Positions 32,926 through 43,472 of a stretch of DNA of 48,317 nucleotides are shown one piece after another (position 1 is the first letter of the stretch; each line of letters opens with the position of its first letter). The notes beneath the pieces were generated by a model. That model saw nothing but the letters and a program-made list of their open reading frames with translations. It was not told the origin of the DNA and did not search any database. The stretch is from contig QEXX01000049.1 in NCBI GenBank assembly GCA_003130835.1, forward strand, positions 1 to 48,317. Direction: 5' to 3'. Origin of the DNA: Anaerolineae bacterium. Its GTDB lineage: Bacteria > Chloroflexota > Anaerolineae > Anaerolineales > UBA4823. Made by a program: the position numbers and the translations under genes.

Positions 32926-34165
32926 CGGCTACAGCATTCAAAATCTGCCCAGCCAGCGTACCATACACCCCCCACCAACGAATGGCAAGCAAACCTAGGC
33001 TGAACATCAGGCCGATGGCTAGCAGATTGGCGACGAAAATCGGCTTGGATTGACGGCTCGCCTTGAGCACGGTTTGCAGCGGCCAGTAAGCAAACCAAAG
33101 GGCATAGAAAATTGCCATCAAAACAACTCCAGGGCTGTAAGGGAGATACGTCTCTCCGTAAAGAAAGCCCAAGATTTGGCGCGGAAACACCAAGGCAAAG
33201 CCCAACAAAGCCAAGACCGGCAAACCGTTGAAAATGTAGATCAACCGCAAGACACGCCGCACCGCCGGCGCTCCCTCGTTCTGAAAACCTGCGGCGGCGC
33301 GGGGAGTGAGAAAGGTATCGGTGGCGCGCAATAGGGCATGAATCGGAGCGACCAAGTTCTGGATGGCGCGGTATGCCCCAGCAGCAGCAAAACTGACCAT
33401 CCCGGCTGTCAGCACCGGGTAGAACTCGACCGAGATCCAATTGGCTAAAGTGCTGCCCATCATCCACCGCCCGAAATCCCAATTGCGTTGCCAAGTTTCG
33501 GGCAAGGATAAACTGCGCCAACACCAAACACGGCGGTTTGCCCATAAGCCCGCCAATAAAGCTATCACCGCTCCCCAGCCAATCGCCTCCAAACCCCGTA
33601 CTCCGTTCAGAGTGGCAGCCCTACCCCACCACCAGAGTAGCCCTAAGCGCGTCAGACTGCCCAACAGGGTGTTGATGAAGGCAGCCAAGACCCTGCGCCG
33701 GGTGTATAACAGGCGGCGGACAAATTCCTGCAATTGCCAAAAAGAGAGCACAAACCACAAACCAAACAGCGCCGGGCCGGCCACATCGTTGCCGCTTTGC
33801 ATCAAGAGCCAGCCACCCAAAGCGCTGACTGCAGCCGTCAGGCAAGCCAATGCGAATTGGATGAGCGCTGTGCTTGAGGCATAGGCAGCGAATTCATCGT
33901 CTCCCATCCCCGCCCCGTAAACGTTCAATGGTTGGATGACCAAACCTTCCATCGTATTGCGAGTCAACGTCAAGGCTGAGAAGCCGACCGCATACACGCC
34001 CAAGTCGGTGGGAGTTGCATAGCGAGCCACCATCACTGTAGCGAGAAAATTAGTCAGGCTGATCAGGACTTGGTCGGCTGCTGCAAAATACCCTTGCCGG
34101 GCAGTGGCGCCGAAGAACAACTGACGTGCTCGGCCTTGCCAACGATGAAAAGAAACCATGGTCAT
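32813..34165 (-). CDS. Polysaccharide flippase (Wzx/MATE-like)
   Basis: About 450 residues if the ATG at 34165 is used (alternatives are ATG 34159 and TTG 34240; none has a good SD). There are 12-14 hydrophobic segments. The N-terminal A-A-D-Q-V-L-I-S-L-T-N-F-L-A-T-V-M-V-A-R-Y is the classic start of oligosaccharide-translocase proteins. It flips lipid-linked repeat units outward. Its 3' end overlaps the sugar transferase tail-to-tail. The C-terminal 30 residues, encoded in the overlap, are low in hydrophobic content. Confidence 0.85.
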   Translation of the reverse strand: MTMVSFHRWQGRARQLFFGATARQGYFAAADQVLISLTNFLATVMVARYATPTDLGVYAVGFSALTLTRNTMEGLVIQPLNVYGAGMGDDEFAAYASSTALIQFALACLTAAVSALGGWLLMQSGNDVAGPALFGLWFVLSFWQLQEFVRRLLYTRRRVLAAFINTLLGSLTRLGLLWWWGRAATLNGVRGLEAIGWGAVIALLAGLWANRRVWCWRSLSLPETWQRNWDFGRWMMGSTLANWISVEFYPVLTAGMVSFAAAGAYRAIQNLVAPIHALLRATDTFLTPRAAAGFQNEGAPAVRRVLRLIYIFNGLPVLALLGFALVFPRQILGFLYGETYLPYSPGVVLMAIFYALWFAYWPLQTVLKASRQSKPIFVANLLAIGLMFSLGLLAIRWWGVYGTLAGQILNAVAVNAVLWTAWRRLQVVWQHATSGAAGGHPNLASSDSKR

Positions 34166-34300
34166 GCAGAATAATGAAAAAGGACGATGCTTTTCTGAGA
34201 GAAATAGGACAACTTGGGGATTGAGTATATCACCGATCAACCCTGTAGGCGTTGTTGATTCGGTTGAAAGATGGGGCTTAGGCAGGATGACCAGACGATC

Positions 34301-34320
34301 GAGACCCCCTAGACGGTCTC
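34301..34320 (-). terminator. Hairpin right after the NUDIX stop codon
   Basis: GAGACC/GGTCTC (34301-34306 with 34315-34320) starts at the base after the stop codon. There is no U-run, so factor-independent termination is uncertain. Confidence 0.35.
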
Positions 34321-34936
34321 CTAATCGAACACGGTTGGCACAGACGGGTCTTCATGCGCCCGGAAGGCATCGGCGATGTGGCGCGGCAGGGTGCGTTCGC
34401 CGGAGAGAACGGTGGGAATCTCATCTTTACCGAAGAATGCCACTTCGCTGGTTTCGTGGCTAGGTGTTGGTTGCCCTTCAAGGATATCGCACAGGAAAAC
34501 GATCTTAAAGGCGTGGAACAACTCCAAAGGGCCAAGCCGATTGGCATCATAGACACCAATCACCTTGCGGGCTTTGACGCGATAACCAGCTTCCTCGAAA
34601 GCTTCACGTTCAGCAGCTTCGGAGGGAACGTCACCGACATCTGCCCATCCGCCCGGCATCGTCCAACCGCCATCCATGCGCTCGCGCACCAAAAGCAAGC
34701 GATCGCCCTGAAAGGCGGCAGCGCGCACGTCAACGCGCGGCGTGGCATAGCCAATCGGTTCGCGAAACAGGCGGTAGACTTGATCGTAATCGAGACAGCC
34801 TGCCTCGCTGGCAATTTCAGCGGCGATCTCTAACAACCGCTCGTAGCGTTGACGGTTGTATTCATCGGTCGAGTAATGTCGGCCGGTTTGCGCCAAAGCT
34901 TGAATCTCGCGTGCCCATTGCAACCAACGCGGTGGC

Positions 34937-34944
<8 letters not shown>
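34321..34944 (-). CDS. NUDIX hydrolase with N-terminal NUDIX_N-like region
   Basis: 207 residues. The N-terminal ~65 residues (W-L-Q-W-A-R-E-I-Q-A-L-A-Q-T-G, Y-N-R-Q-R-Y-E-R-L) are the helical extension of one NUDIX subfamily that hydrolyses nucleoside diphosphate-linked compounds such as ADP-ribose. The Nudix box is G-W-A-D-V-G-D-V-P-S-E-A-A-E-R-E-A-F-E-E-A-G. It fits GX5EX7REUXEEXGU except that the first Glu is Asp; the metal-binding R-E-x-x-E-E is intact. It overlaps the Mo hydroxylase gene by eight bases and is the last gene of that operon. Substrate unknown. Confidence 0.88.
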
Positions 34945-37708
<2,764 letters not shown>

Positions 37709-37715
37709 CGTGCCA

Positions 37716-38618
37716 TCATCCTTTCACCAATAAAGAGCTGCCTTCTGGTTCTTTTTCGGTTCTTTCCCAAGCAATTTGCAGCGTCTGACGGAGCAGAACG
37801 CCTGCCAAGTGGATGCGATATTCTGCGGTTGCGCGATGCGGGCTGGTGCGAAAACGCGCTTCAGATAACAAGGCATTCTCTGCGTTTGCCAAGCTCACTT
37901 CGCTGAGCGGTTTTCCCCGCAGGGCTTCTTCCGTACGGTGAGCGCGAAATGGAATTGGACCGGCTGGCCCGACTGCAATGCGCAGGTCAGCAATGATGTC
38001 CTCTTCACGGCGCAGCCAAATGCCCATATTTTGAATGGCAATTGCCACCCCCTGCGGGCGCATCACCCGCCGAAAGGCTGACGCTTCACCCTTCCTGCTG
38101 AGGGGCACTTGAAAAGCTGTGATAATCTCGGTGCGCTGAAGGGCAGTTTTGGCAGGGCCTGCATAACAACTGAGCAGCGGCATGGTGCGGTTGCCTTCAG
38201 GGGTGGCAAGCACCACTTGCGCGTCCAGGGCCAGCAGGGCAATGGCGCCATCGGCAGCCGGCAAGGCATGAGCGACATTGCCTCCTAAGGTGGCAACATT
38301 GCGCACCTGCGGGCCACCAATCAGAGAAGCAGCTTCAAAAAGCGCAGTAGCATACTGCCGCACAGGTTGCCAAGCGATGAGGCGATTGAGCGGCACGCCA
38401 GCGCCGACCCACAAGATATCGTCCACAACTTCCAGACGCTGCAGTTCAGCTATTTGGGTGAGATCAACTAGGGTTCTAACCGGTGCGTGACGACCTTGCT
38501 GCAATTCCAGCAGCAAATCGGTGCCGCCCGCAATCACTTTACTGTGCGGCTCGTTTTGTAAAATTGCAAGCGCTTCTTCAATCGTTTGGGGAAGATGATA
38601 AAAAGTCCAATTCGACAT
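37716..38618 (-). CDS. FAD-binding subunit of the molybdenum hydroxylase
   Basis: 300 residues, CoxM/XdhB family. The FAD motifs A-G-G-T-D-L-L-L-E (30-38) and T-L-G-G-N-V-A-H-A-L-P-A-A-D (about 109-122) are clear, followed by the typical C-terminal CO_deh_flav_C-like region. It takes electrons from the [2Fe-2S] clusters to NAD or another acceptor. It is first in the operon FAD / FeS-Mo / NUDIX. The start is preceded by AGGAG twelve bases upstream, and the interval is part of a complementary stretch described separately. Confidence 0.92.
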   Translation of the reverse strand: MSNWTFYHLPQTIEEALAILQNEPHSKVIAGGTDLLLELQQGRHAPVRTLVDLTQIAELQRLEVVDDILWVGAGVPLNRLIAWQPVRQYATALFEAASLIGGPQVRNVATLGGNVAHALPAADGAIALLALDAQVVLATPEGNRTMPLLSCYAGPAKTALQRTEIITAFQVPLSRKGEASAFRRVMRPQGVAIAIQNMGIWLRREEDIIADLRIAVGPAGPIPFRAHRTEEALRGKPLSEVSLANAENALLSEARFRTSPHRATAEYRIHLAGVLLRQTLQIAWERTEKEPEGSSLLVKG

Positions 38619-38738
38619 GGATCGGCGTAACTCCTATTCCCATCAAATGAGAACGGCGGCACTTTTCGACGGAACCCCTTCCGACGCCGGTGCAGAAAAT
38701 GCCTGCGCCGACCGCCGATCCAGATACTGTTATTATAC
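38619..38738 (-). promoter_or_regulatory. Structured 5' leader of the Mo hydroxylase operon, candidate riboswitch
   Basis: TATAAT with an extended TG (38738-38733) gives a start near 38726 and a ~108-nt leader. Two exclusive folds share the 5' segment. In fold 1, CGGCGG (38718-38713) pairs with CCGCCG (38659-38654) and closes two hairpins: CGG-x-GCAG/CTGC-x-CCG (38711-38704 with 38695-38688) and CGGAA/TTCCG (38683-38679 with 38674-38670). In fold 2, TGGATCGGCG (38723-38714) pairs with the bases just before and including the A of the start codon (38627-38618). No known riboswitch consensus was recognised. Confidence 0.5.
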
Positions 38739-38939
38739 CATGTTTGTCATCCGAGAAGAGGCTGAATTTTGAATTTAACAATATTGGATTGATCAACAGG
38801 ATCGATTGAGCCTGTTTTCATCACTGGAACAGCACCCCTAGCCGGACTCGGCATTGGCTACATTTATACAGCGCAATGCCAGATTTGAATCGATAAAAAA
38901 CCCTTGATTTGCAGCTATTTTTAAGGCTCTACACAAGCA

Positions 38940-38973
38940 AACCGTAGGGCGAAAATTCTTTCGCCCTACGGTT
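38940..38973 (-). terminator. Perfect 15-bp stem-loop downstream of the BMP gene
   Basis: A 15-base arm (38940-38954) is the exact complement of 38959-38973, with a 4-base ATTC loop. It starts 33 bases beyond the BMP stop. There is no clear U-run; it may be a dispersed palindromic repeat acting as terminator or mRNA stabiliser. Confidence 0.6.
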
Positions 38974-39006
38974 GAGTCGGTCTTGGATGTTGATGAGAGG
39001 GAAGGT

Positions 39007-40164
39007 TTAGTAAACGCCCTCGGGCAGGGTAGCAATCTCACCATTGACAATCTTCTGGAGAATGTCCGCAATTTCTTGTTTGAGCGAATCGGGAACCTGG
39101 CTTTCCCATTCCGATCCGTACTTCAAGCCAACGCCGCCGTTCTCCAATGTACCGATCCAGTTGCCGCTTTGGAAGTTATCGTTGATCAGCATCTCAATCG
39201 TCTCGAGCACAAAGAGATCCATGTTCTTCATGGCGTTGCTGAGGACATATTTTGCCTTGTCAGGGTTTGCTAGGGACCAGTCGTTGTCAACACCAATCAG
39301 CAAGCCGAAGTCGCGCTCTTCCATGACCGCCAAGGTGCCAAGACCCACCGGACCGGCAACAGGCATGATAATATCTGCGCCTTCGTCCATCAAGGTCTCG
39401 CCCATCTTGCGCCCATCATCGGTGCTTTCGAAGTTGCCAACTTCCAAGCCTTGGCGCTTTTCGACATCCCAGCCTAAAACCTGAACGTTGGTGCCATGCA
39501 CTTTGTTATACTCGGCAACGCCTAAGGCAAAGCCATCCATGAATTTGGTGGTGGCAGGGAAGGCAATACCGACATACGTTCCGACCTTGCCGGTCTTGGT
39601 CATGCCGGCGGCCAGATAGCCATTGAGGAAGGTAGCTTGGTCAATGGCAAAACCGCTGCCGCGCAGGTTGGGGAAGTCAAGGTAATCCACATCAATGGTA
39701 GCAAACAGTTGATTGGGATTAGCTTGCGCCGCGGCTGCGGTAGCATCTGCCAACAGGAAACCAACCGTGATGATCAAATCACACCCCTGTTCGAGGAAAG
39801 CATTGATGTTGACTTCATAATCTGCCTGTTGCTGAGATTCGAGGTATTTACCTTCCACCAAATCGGGGTATTTTGCCATGGCGTCTTGGACACCTTTCCA
39901 AGCAGTGGCGTTGAAGGATTTGTCATCGATACCGCCAACATCGGTTACTTGGCAGATCAACAGCTTCTTTGCCGGAGCTTCGGTGACAGTTGGCGCTTCA
40001 GTTGCTGCAGGCGCTTCAGTAGCAGCTGGTGCTTCGGTGGCAGCAGGTGCTTCAGTAGCGACCGGTTGTTGTGGTTCCGGCGTTGGGGTAGCTGCCGGCG
40101 CGCACGCTGCAACCAAGAGAGATAGCAATACGAGTAGAGATAGGATTTTTACAAATCGATTCAT
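39007..40164 (-). CDS. BMP family substrate-binding lipoprotein
   Basis: 385 residues. The signal peptide ends in V-A-A-C with the lipidated Cys21. A ~45-residue linker repeats E-A-P-A-A-T. The BMP domain then begins L-L-I-C-Q-V-T-D-V-G-G-I-D-D-K-S-F-N, the family's typical start, with I-T-V-G-F near 130. BMP proteins bind nucleosides or purines for an ABC importer, but no permease or ATPase gene is in the window. GAGGAG lies nine bases before the ATG. The Mo hydroxylase operon lies downstream on the same strand, which fits purine use. Confidence 0.92.
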   Translation of the reverse strand: MNRFVKILSLLVLLSLLVAACAPAATPTPEPQQPVATEAPAATEAPAATEAPAATEAPTVTEAPAKKLLICQVTDVGGIDDKSFNATAWKGVQDAMAKYPDLVEGKYLESQQQADYEVNINAFLEQGCDLIITVGFLLADATAAAAQANPNQLFATIDVDYLDFPNLRGSGFAIDQATFLNGYLAAGMTKTGKVGTYVGIAFPATTKFMDGFALGVAEYNKVHGTNVQVLGWDVEKRQGLEVGNFESTDDGRKMGETLMDEGADIIMPVAGPVGLGTLAVMEERDFGLLIGVDNDWSLANPDKAKYVLSNAMKNMDLFVLETIEMLINDNFQSGNWIGTLENGGVGLKYGSEWESQVPDSLKQEIADILQKIVNGEIATLPEGVY

Positions 40165-40182
40165 GGTTTTCTTCTCCTCTTC

Positions 40183-40215
40183 TTATGTAGATAAAATGTT
40201 AGGCAGTTTACGCAT
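40183..40215 (-). CDS. Possible 10-residue leader peptide (MRKLPNILST)
   Basis: The ATG at 40215 sits in the 6-base loop of a perfect hairpin GTTTAC/GTAAAC (40223-40218 and 40211-40206), with GGAGGG (40228-40223) seven bases before it. Its stop is three to four bases before the SD of the BMP gene, suggesting coupling. A TATAAT at 40236-40231 would start the transcript near 40224, at the edge of the SD. The frame also continues upstream to 40539, but that longer frame lacks any recognisable protein. Confidence 0.35.
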   Translation of the reverse strand: MRKLPNILST

Positions 40216-40554
40216 TGGTAAACCCTCCGTATTATACTCGAAATCGATCGGCTTGATCGACAGAATCACGCTTTCCGATCGACTGGTCTCTGGCAATGCC
40301 TCATAGAAACTCGCTAACTCGTTGCCATGCACGGTCGAGTTGGCAAGTTCCCCCAAGCCTTCATTTCCCTTTCCGGATTTGGCAAGCTTGAATACCCAAA
40401 CTTCCATTGCCGCGCTGTAGGAGTGAACATCTTGCACCCATTTCGCCAGCGTGGGTACCTGCCATTGGCATGCCTTGCGAGGTATGCCTTGCTGGTTTGA
40501 CTCAATTTTGGACTTGACTTTGGCGTGAAAAAATTCCATTGGGGAGACGTTTTG

Positions 40555-40569
40555 GTCTTATAATAAGAC
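40555..40569 (+). promoter_or_regulatory. Palindrome overlapping the dehydrogenase -10 box
   Basis: GTCTTAT-A-ATAAGAC is a perfect palindrome, and TATAAT at 40559-40564 sits in its centre, so a dimeric regulator could block the promoter. No good -35 is seen. Confidence 0.5.
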
Positions 40570-40603
40570 AACGCGTATTTTTACAATGTGGAGGATAAAC
40601 AGT

Positions 40604-41545
40604 ATGACGACCTGGTCGGTTCTTATCACGGATGGCTTAGAAGAAAGCGGCAAAGCTATTTTACGTTCTGCTTGCGAGGTGGATGACCGCAAAGGGATTT
40701 CTGCCGAGGAATTGACCCAAATCATCGCCAATTACGATGCCATGATCGTGCGCAGCCGCACGAAGGTCACCGCCGACCTTTTAGCCCAAGCTCAAAAGCT
40801 GAAGGTGATCGGTCGCGCCGGGGTAGGTGTGGATAACATTGATCTGGCAGCGGCTTCGGCACGCCAAATTACAGTTGTCAATGCGCCGCAGTCAACCACC
40901 ATTGCCGTTGCCGAACACACCCTTGCCATGATGGTTGCCTTAGCGCGCAACCTGACCCAAGCCGATGCCAGCATGAAAAACGGCCAGTGGCTCAAGTCGC
41001 AATTAATGGGCAGCGAACTGTTCGGCAAGACGTTCGGCCTAATTGGGGTTGGCAATATCGGCACCCAGGTGGCTCTGCGCGCGGCAGCTTTTGGCATGAC
41101 TGTGCTGGGTTATGATCCCTATCTGAGCGATGAGCAAATCCAGCAGCGCGGCGCCCGGCCGGTTTCACTGGAAAGTCTTTTTGCTCAGTCTGACTTTATC
41201 AGCGTCCACGTCCCGCTCAATCCAGAGACGCGCAATATGCTAGATGGGCAAGCCTTTTCGGCGATGAAGCGTGGTGTCCGCATTATCTGCACCGCCCGCG
41301 GTGGCGTGATTGATGAGACAGCTCTGCTCCAAGCGATCGAATCCGGTCAGGTTGCCGGAGCGGCTTTGGATGTATTCGCTGTCGAACCGCCCGGCTTGAC
41401 CGCCCTGGTGGCTCATCCCAAAGTGATTGCCACCCCTCACATTGCAGCCCAAACCGTCGAAGCCCAAGCGCGCGCAGCGGTTGACATCGCCGAAGAAATC
41501 CTCGCCGCCTTACAGGGCAAAGCCTTGCGCTGGAAGGTGGTATAA
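40604..41545 (+). CDS. serA: D-3-phosphoglycerate dehydrogenase-like 2-hydroxyacid dehydrogenase
   Basis: 313 residues from the ATG at 40604 (GGAGG ten bases upstream). It would oxidise 3-phosphoglycerate to 3-phosphohydroxypyruvate, first step of serine synthesis. G-R-A-G-V-G-V-D-N-I-D, the NAD site G-L-I-G-V-G-N-I-G-T-Q-V, and the catalytic Arg (T-A-R-G-G-V-I-D), Glu (F-A-V-E-P-P) and His (T-P-H-I-A-A-Q-T) are all present. It lacks C-terminal ACT or ASB domains, so it is the short unregulated form; another 2-hydroxyacid substrate cannot be excluded. First gene of a rightward series. Confidence 0.85.
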   Translation: MTTWSVLITDGLEESGKAILRSACEVDDRKGISAEELTQIIANYDAMIVRSRTKVTADLLAQAQKLKVIGRAGVGVDNIDLAAASARQITVVNAPQSTTIAVAEHTLAMMVALARNLTQADASMKNGQWLKSQLMGSELFGKTFGLIGVGNIGTQVALRAAAFGMTVLGYDPYLSDEQIQQRGARPVSLESLFAQSDFISVHVPLNPETRNMLDGQAFSAMKRGVRIICTARGGVIDETALLQAIESGQVAGAALDVFAVEPPGLTALVAHPKVIATPHIAAQTVEAQARAAVDIAEEILAALQGKALRWKVV

Positions 41546-41576
41546 CATACACAAATACCCTTTGATTAGGAGCCTT

Positions 41577-43082
41577 ATGCCAAACAAAATCGAACAACTC
41601 AAAACTTTGCTTGCCGAAATCGTCGATTTGGCTTACATCGGCAACCTACTCGGCTGGGATCAAGAGACCAATATGCCGCCTGCCGGAGTTAAGGAGCGCG
41701 GTGAGCAAATGGCAACCCTTGCCCGCTTGGTGCAACAAAAAATGACTTCGGAAGAATTCTTGCGCGCCTTGGAGGCAGCCGAGGCAGAGGCTGCTGAGCT
41801 CGACCCTGATTCCGATGAGGCGCGTTTAGTCAAGGTGACTCGGCGCGAAGTGGATAAGCGGGTCAAAGTGCCCAGCCGCTATTACGAAGAGCTCTCCCAA
41901 TTAGCCGTTGAATCGTATGCAGCTTGGAAACACGCCCGCGAACAGGATAACTTTGAGCACTTCCGTCCTTATTTGGAACGGGTGGTTGAATTGCGCCGTG
42001 AGTTTGCCTCCTATTTCAGCCCCTATGAGCACGTTTATGATCCCCTGCTCAACGAGTTTGAACCCGGCTTGAAGACCAAAGAGGTACAACAGATTTTCAA
42101 TGAACTTCGCCCGCAACAGGTAGCTTTAATCCAAGAGATCACCTCTCGGCCACAAGTAGATGATTCCCCATTGCATCAACATTTCGACCCCCAAAAGCAA
42201 TGGGATTTCGGCGTTGAAGTGATCACCAAGTTCGGTTACGATTGGCAGCGCGGCCGCCAAGATAAAGCTGCGCATCCGTTCACCACCAGCTTTGGCTTAA
42301 ACGATGTGCGCATCACCACCCGAATTATGGATGATTACGTCGCCTCGGCCCTGTTCAGCACCATGCACGAGTGCGGCCACGCGCTGTATGACCTCGGTTC
42401 AGACCCAGCTTTGGCGCGCACCCCGCTGGCCGGGGGAAGTTCACTTGCCTTGCACGAATCACAATCGCGTTTATGGGAAAATCTGGTCGGACGTTCTAAG
42501 CCTTTCTGGGAGCATTTTTACCCCCGCTTACAAGAATATTTCCCTGAGCAGTTGGGAAATGTCTCTTTAGAGACTTTCTACAAGGGAATCAATAAAGTGC
42601 AACCCTCACTCATCCGCGTTGAAGCGGACGAGGCAACCTATAACCTGCATGTGATGTTACGGCTGGACATCGAAATCCAATTGATGAGCGGCGAGTTGGA
42701 AGCCAAGCACTTGCCTGAAGCCTGGAATAGCCACATGCAAGAATATTTGGGACTAACTCCGCCGAACAACGCCGCAGGGGTACTGCAAGATGTCCATTGG
42801 TCGCACGGTTATATCGGTTATTTCCCTACCTATGCGCTGGGAAATATCATTTCTGTACAAATCTGGGAAGCAATTCAAAGAGATATTCCGAATTTAGACG
42901 ATCAAATCCGCCGGGGTGAATTCGGTGACTTATTGGGTTGGCTGCGCGAGAAAATCCACCGTCACGGCGGTAAATTCGAAGCGCCTGAACTCGTTCAACG
43001 CATCACCCGCCAAGCCATCACACCCCAACCCTATATTCGCTATTTGCGCCAAAAATACGGCGAAATCTACGGTTTACATTAG
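41577..43082 (+). CDS. M32 family metallocarboxypeptidase
   Basis: 501 residues, the usual length. The zinc motif is H-E-C-G-H (264-268), with the third ligand Glu in H-E-S-Q-S-R near 296. Family landmarks A-H-P-F-T-T-S-F-G-L-N-D-V-R-I-T-T-R and the C-terminal Y-F-P-T-Y-A-L-G-N are present. It removes C-terminal residues from peptides in the cytoplasm; several thermophile homologues are known. The start is the ATG at 41577 after AGGAGCCTT; earlier in-frame codons lie inside the dehydrogenase gene. The gap to that gene is 31 bases. Confidence 0.95.
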   Translation: MPNKIEQLKTLLAEIVDLAYIGNLLGWDQETNMPPAGVKERGEQMATLARLVQQKMTSEEFLRALEAAEAEAAELDPDSDEARLVKVTRREVDKRVKVPSRYYEELSQLAVESYAAWKHAREQDNFEHFRPYLERVVELRREFASYFSPYEHVYDPLLNEFEPGLKTKEVQQIFNELRPQQVALIQEITSRPQVDDSPLHQHFDPQKQWDFGVEVITKFGYDWQRGRQDKAAHPFTTSFGLNDVRITTRIMDDYVASALFSTMHECGHALYDLGSDPALARTPLAGGSSLALHESQSRLWENLVGRSKPFWEHFYPRLQEYFPEQLGNVSLETFYKGINKVQPSLIRVEADEATYNLHVMLRLDIEIQLMSGELEAKHLPEAWNSHMQEYLGLTPPNNAAGVLQDVHWSHGYIGYFPTYALGNIISVQIWEAIQRDIPNLDDQIRRGEFGDLLGWLREKIHRHGGKFEAPELVQRITRQAITPQPYIRYLRQKYGEIYGLH

Positions 43083-43106
43083 GAATAACCTTTTTCGGGA
43101 GGCAGT

Positions 43107-43472
43107 ATGGCGCGCATTCTCTTTATTGATGACGATCCCATGACCTTGGAAACGCTTTCCAAAGCGGTCGAGGTTTTCGGCCACCAAGCACTTCATGCTC
43201 ACACCGCTAAAGAAGGCTTAGAGGTTGCACGTCAACAGTCTCCCGATCTGATCTTCACCGATTTGCATTTACCCGATATGGAGGGATTGGCGTTGGTCAG
43301 TCAATTGCATAACGATTCTCTAACGACGCCAATCCCTGTTTTTGTTTTATCCGCCAGCCCAGCGCTGGATGAAGTCGAGCGCGCCCAAGCTGCTGGCGCC
43401 AAAGGTTACATCAATAAACCCATACGCTTGAATTCCTTATTGGAATTGATCCAAAAACATTGCGGTTCATGA
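43107..43472 (+). CDS. Stand-alone response regulator receiver domain
   Basis: 121 residues, a single CheY-like domain with no output. The acidic pocket D8-D9-D10, phospho-acceptor Asp52 (F-T-D-L-H-L-P), Ser82/Ser84 switch region and Lys104 (N-K-P-I) are present. GGGAGG lies five bases before the ATG. No sensor kinase is nearby. Its stop overlaps the next lipoprotein start by ATGA. Single-domain regulators work by protein contact; the partner is unknown. Confidence 0.92.
   Translation: MARILFIDDDPMTLETLSKAVEVFGHQALHAHTAKEGLEVARQQSPDLIFTDLHLPDMEGLALVSQLHNDSLTTPIPVFVLSASPALDEVERAQAAGAKGYINKPIRLNSLLELIQKHCGS

Larger units (their letters stand above)
38619..39006. other. 388-base intergenic region
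   Basis: From the FAD gene start to the BMP gene stop, both leftward. It holds the Mo hydroxylase leader and promoter (38619-38738), about 200 bases with no recognisable gene, a small AACAGG/CCTGTT hairpin (38795-38816), and the long palindrome at 38940-38973. Confidence 0.6.
40165..40603. other. 439-base divergent intergenic region
   Basis: It lies between the leftward BMP gene and the rightward dehydrogenase gene. It holds the BMP promoter and possible leader peptide (40183-40236), an open frame of 118 codons (40183-40539, minus) without recognised content, and the palindrome/-10 box at 40555-40569. Confidence 0.55.

Noticed and set aside
38619-38738. Known purine or Mo-cofactor riboswitch
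   Set aside because: A three-way junction is present, but the conserved core bases of the purine aptamer are not seen and I cannot match the Moco consensus from memory; left as an unassigned candidate.
40183-40539. 118-codon gene on the minus strand
   Set aside because: No recognisable domain, no SD at its start, and a promoter for the next gene lies inside it; only its last ten codons look like a possible leader peptide.
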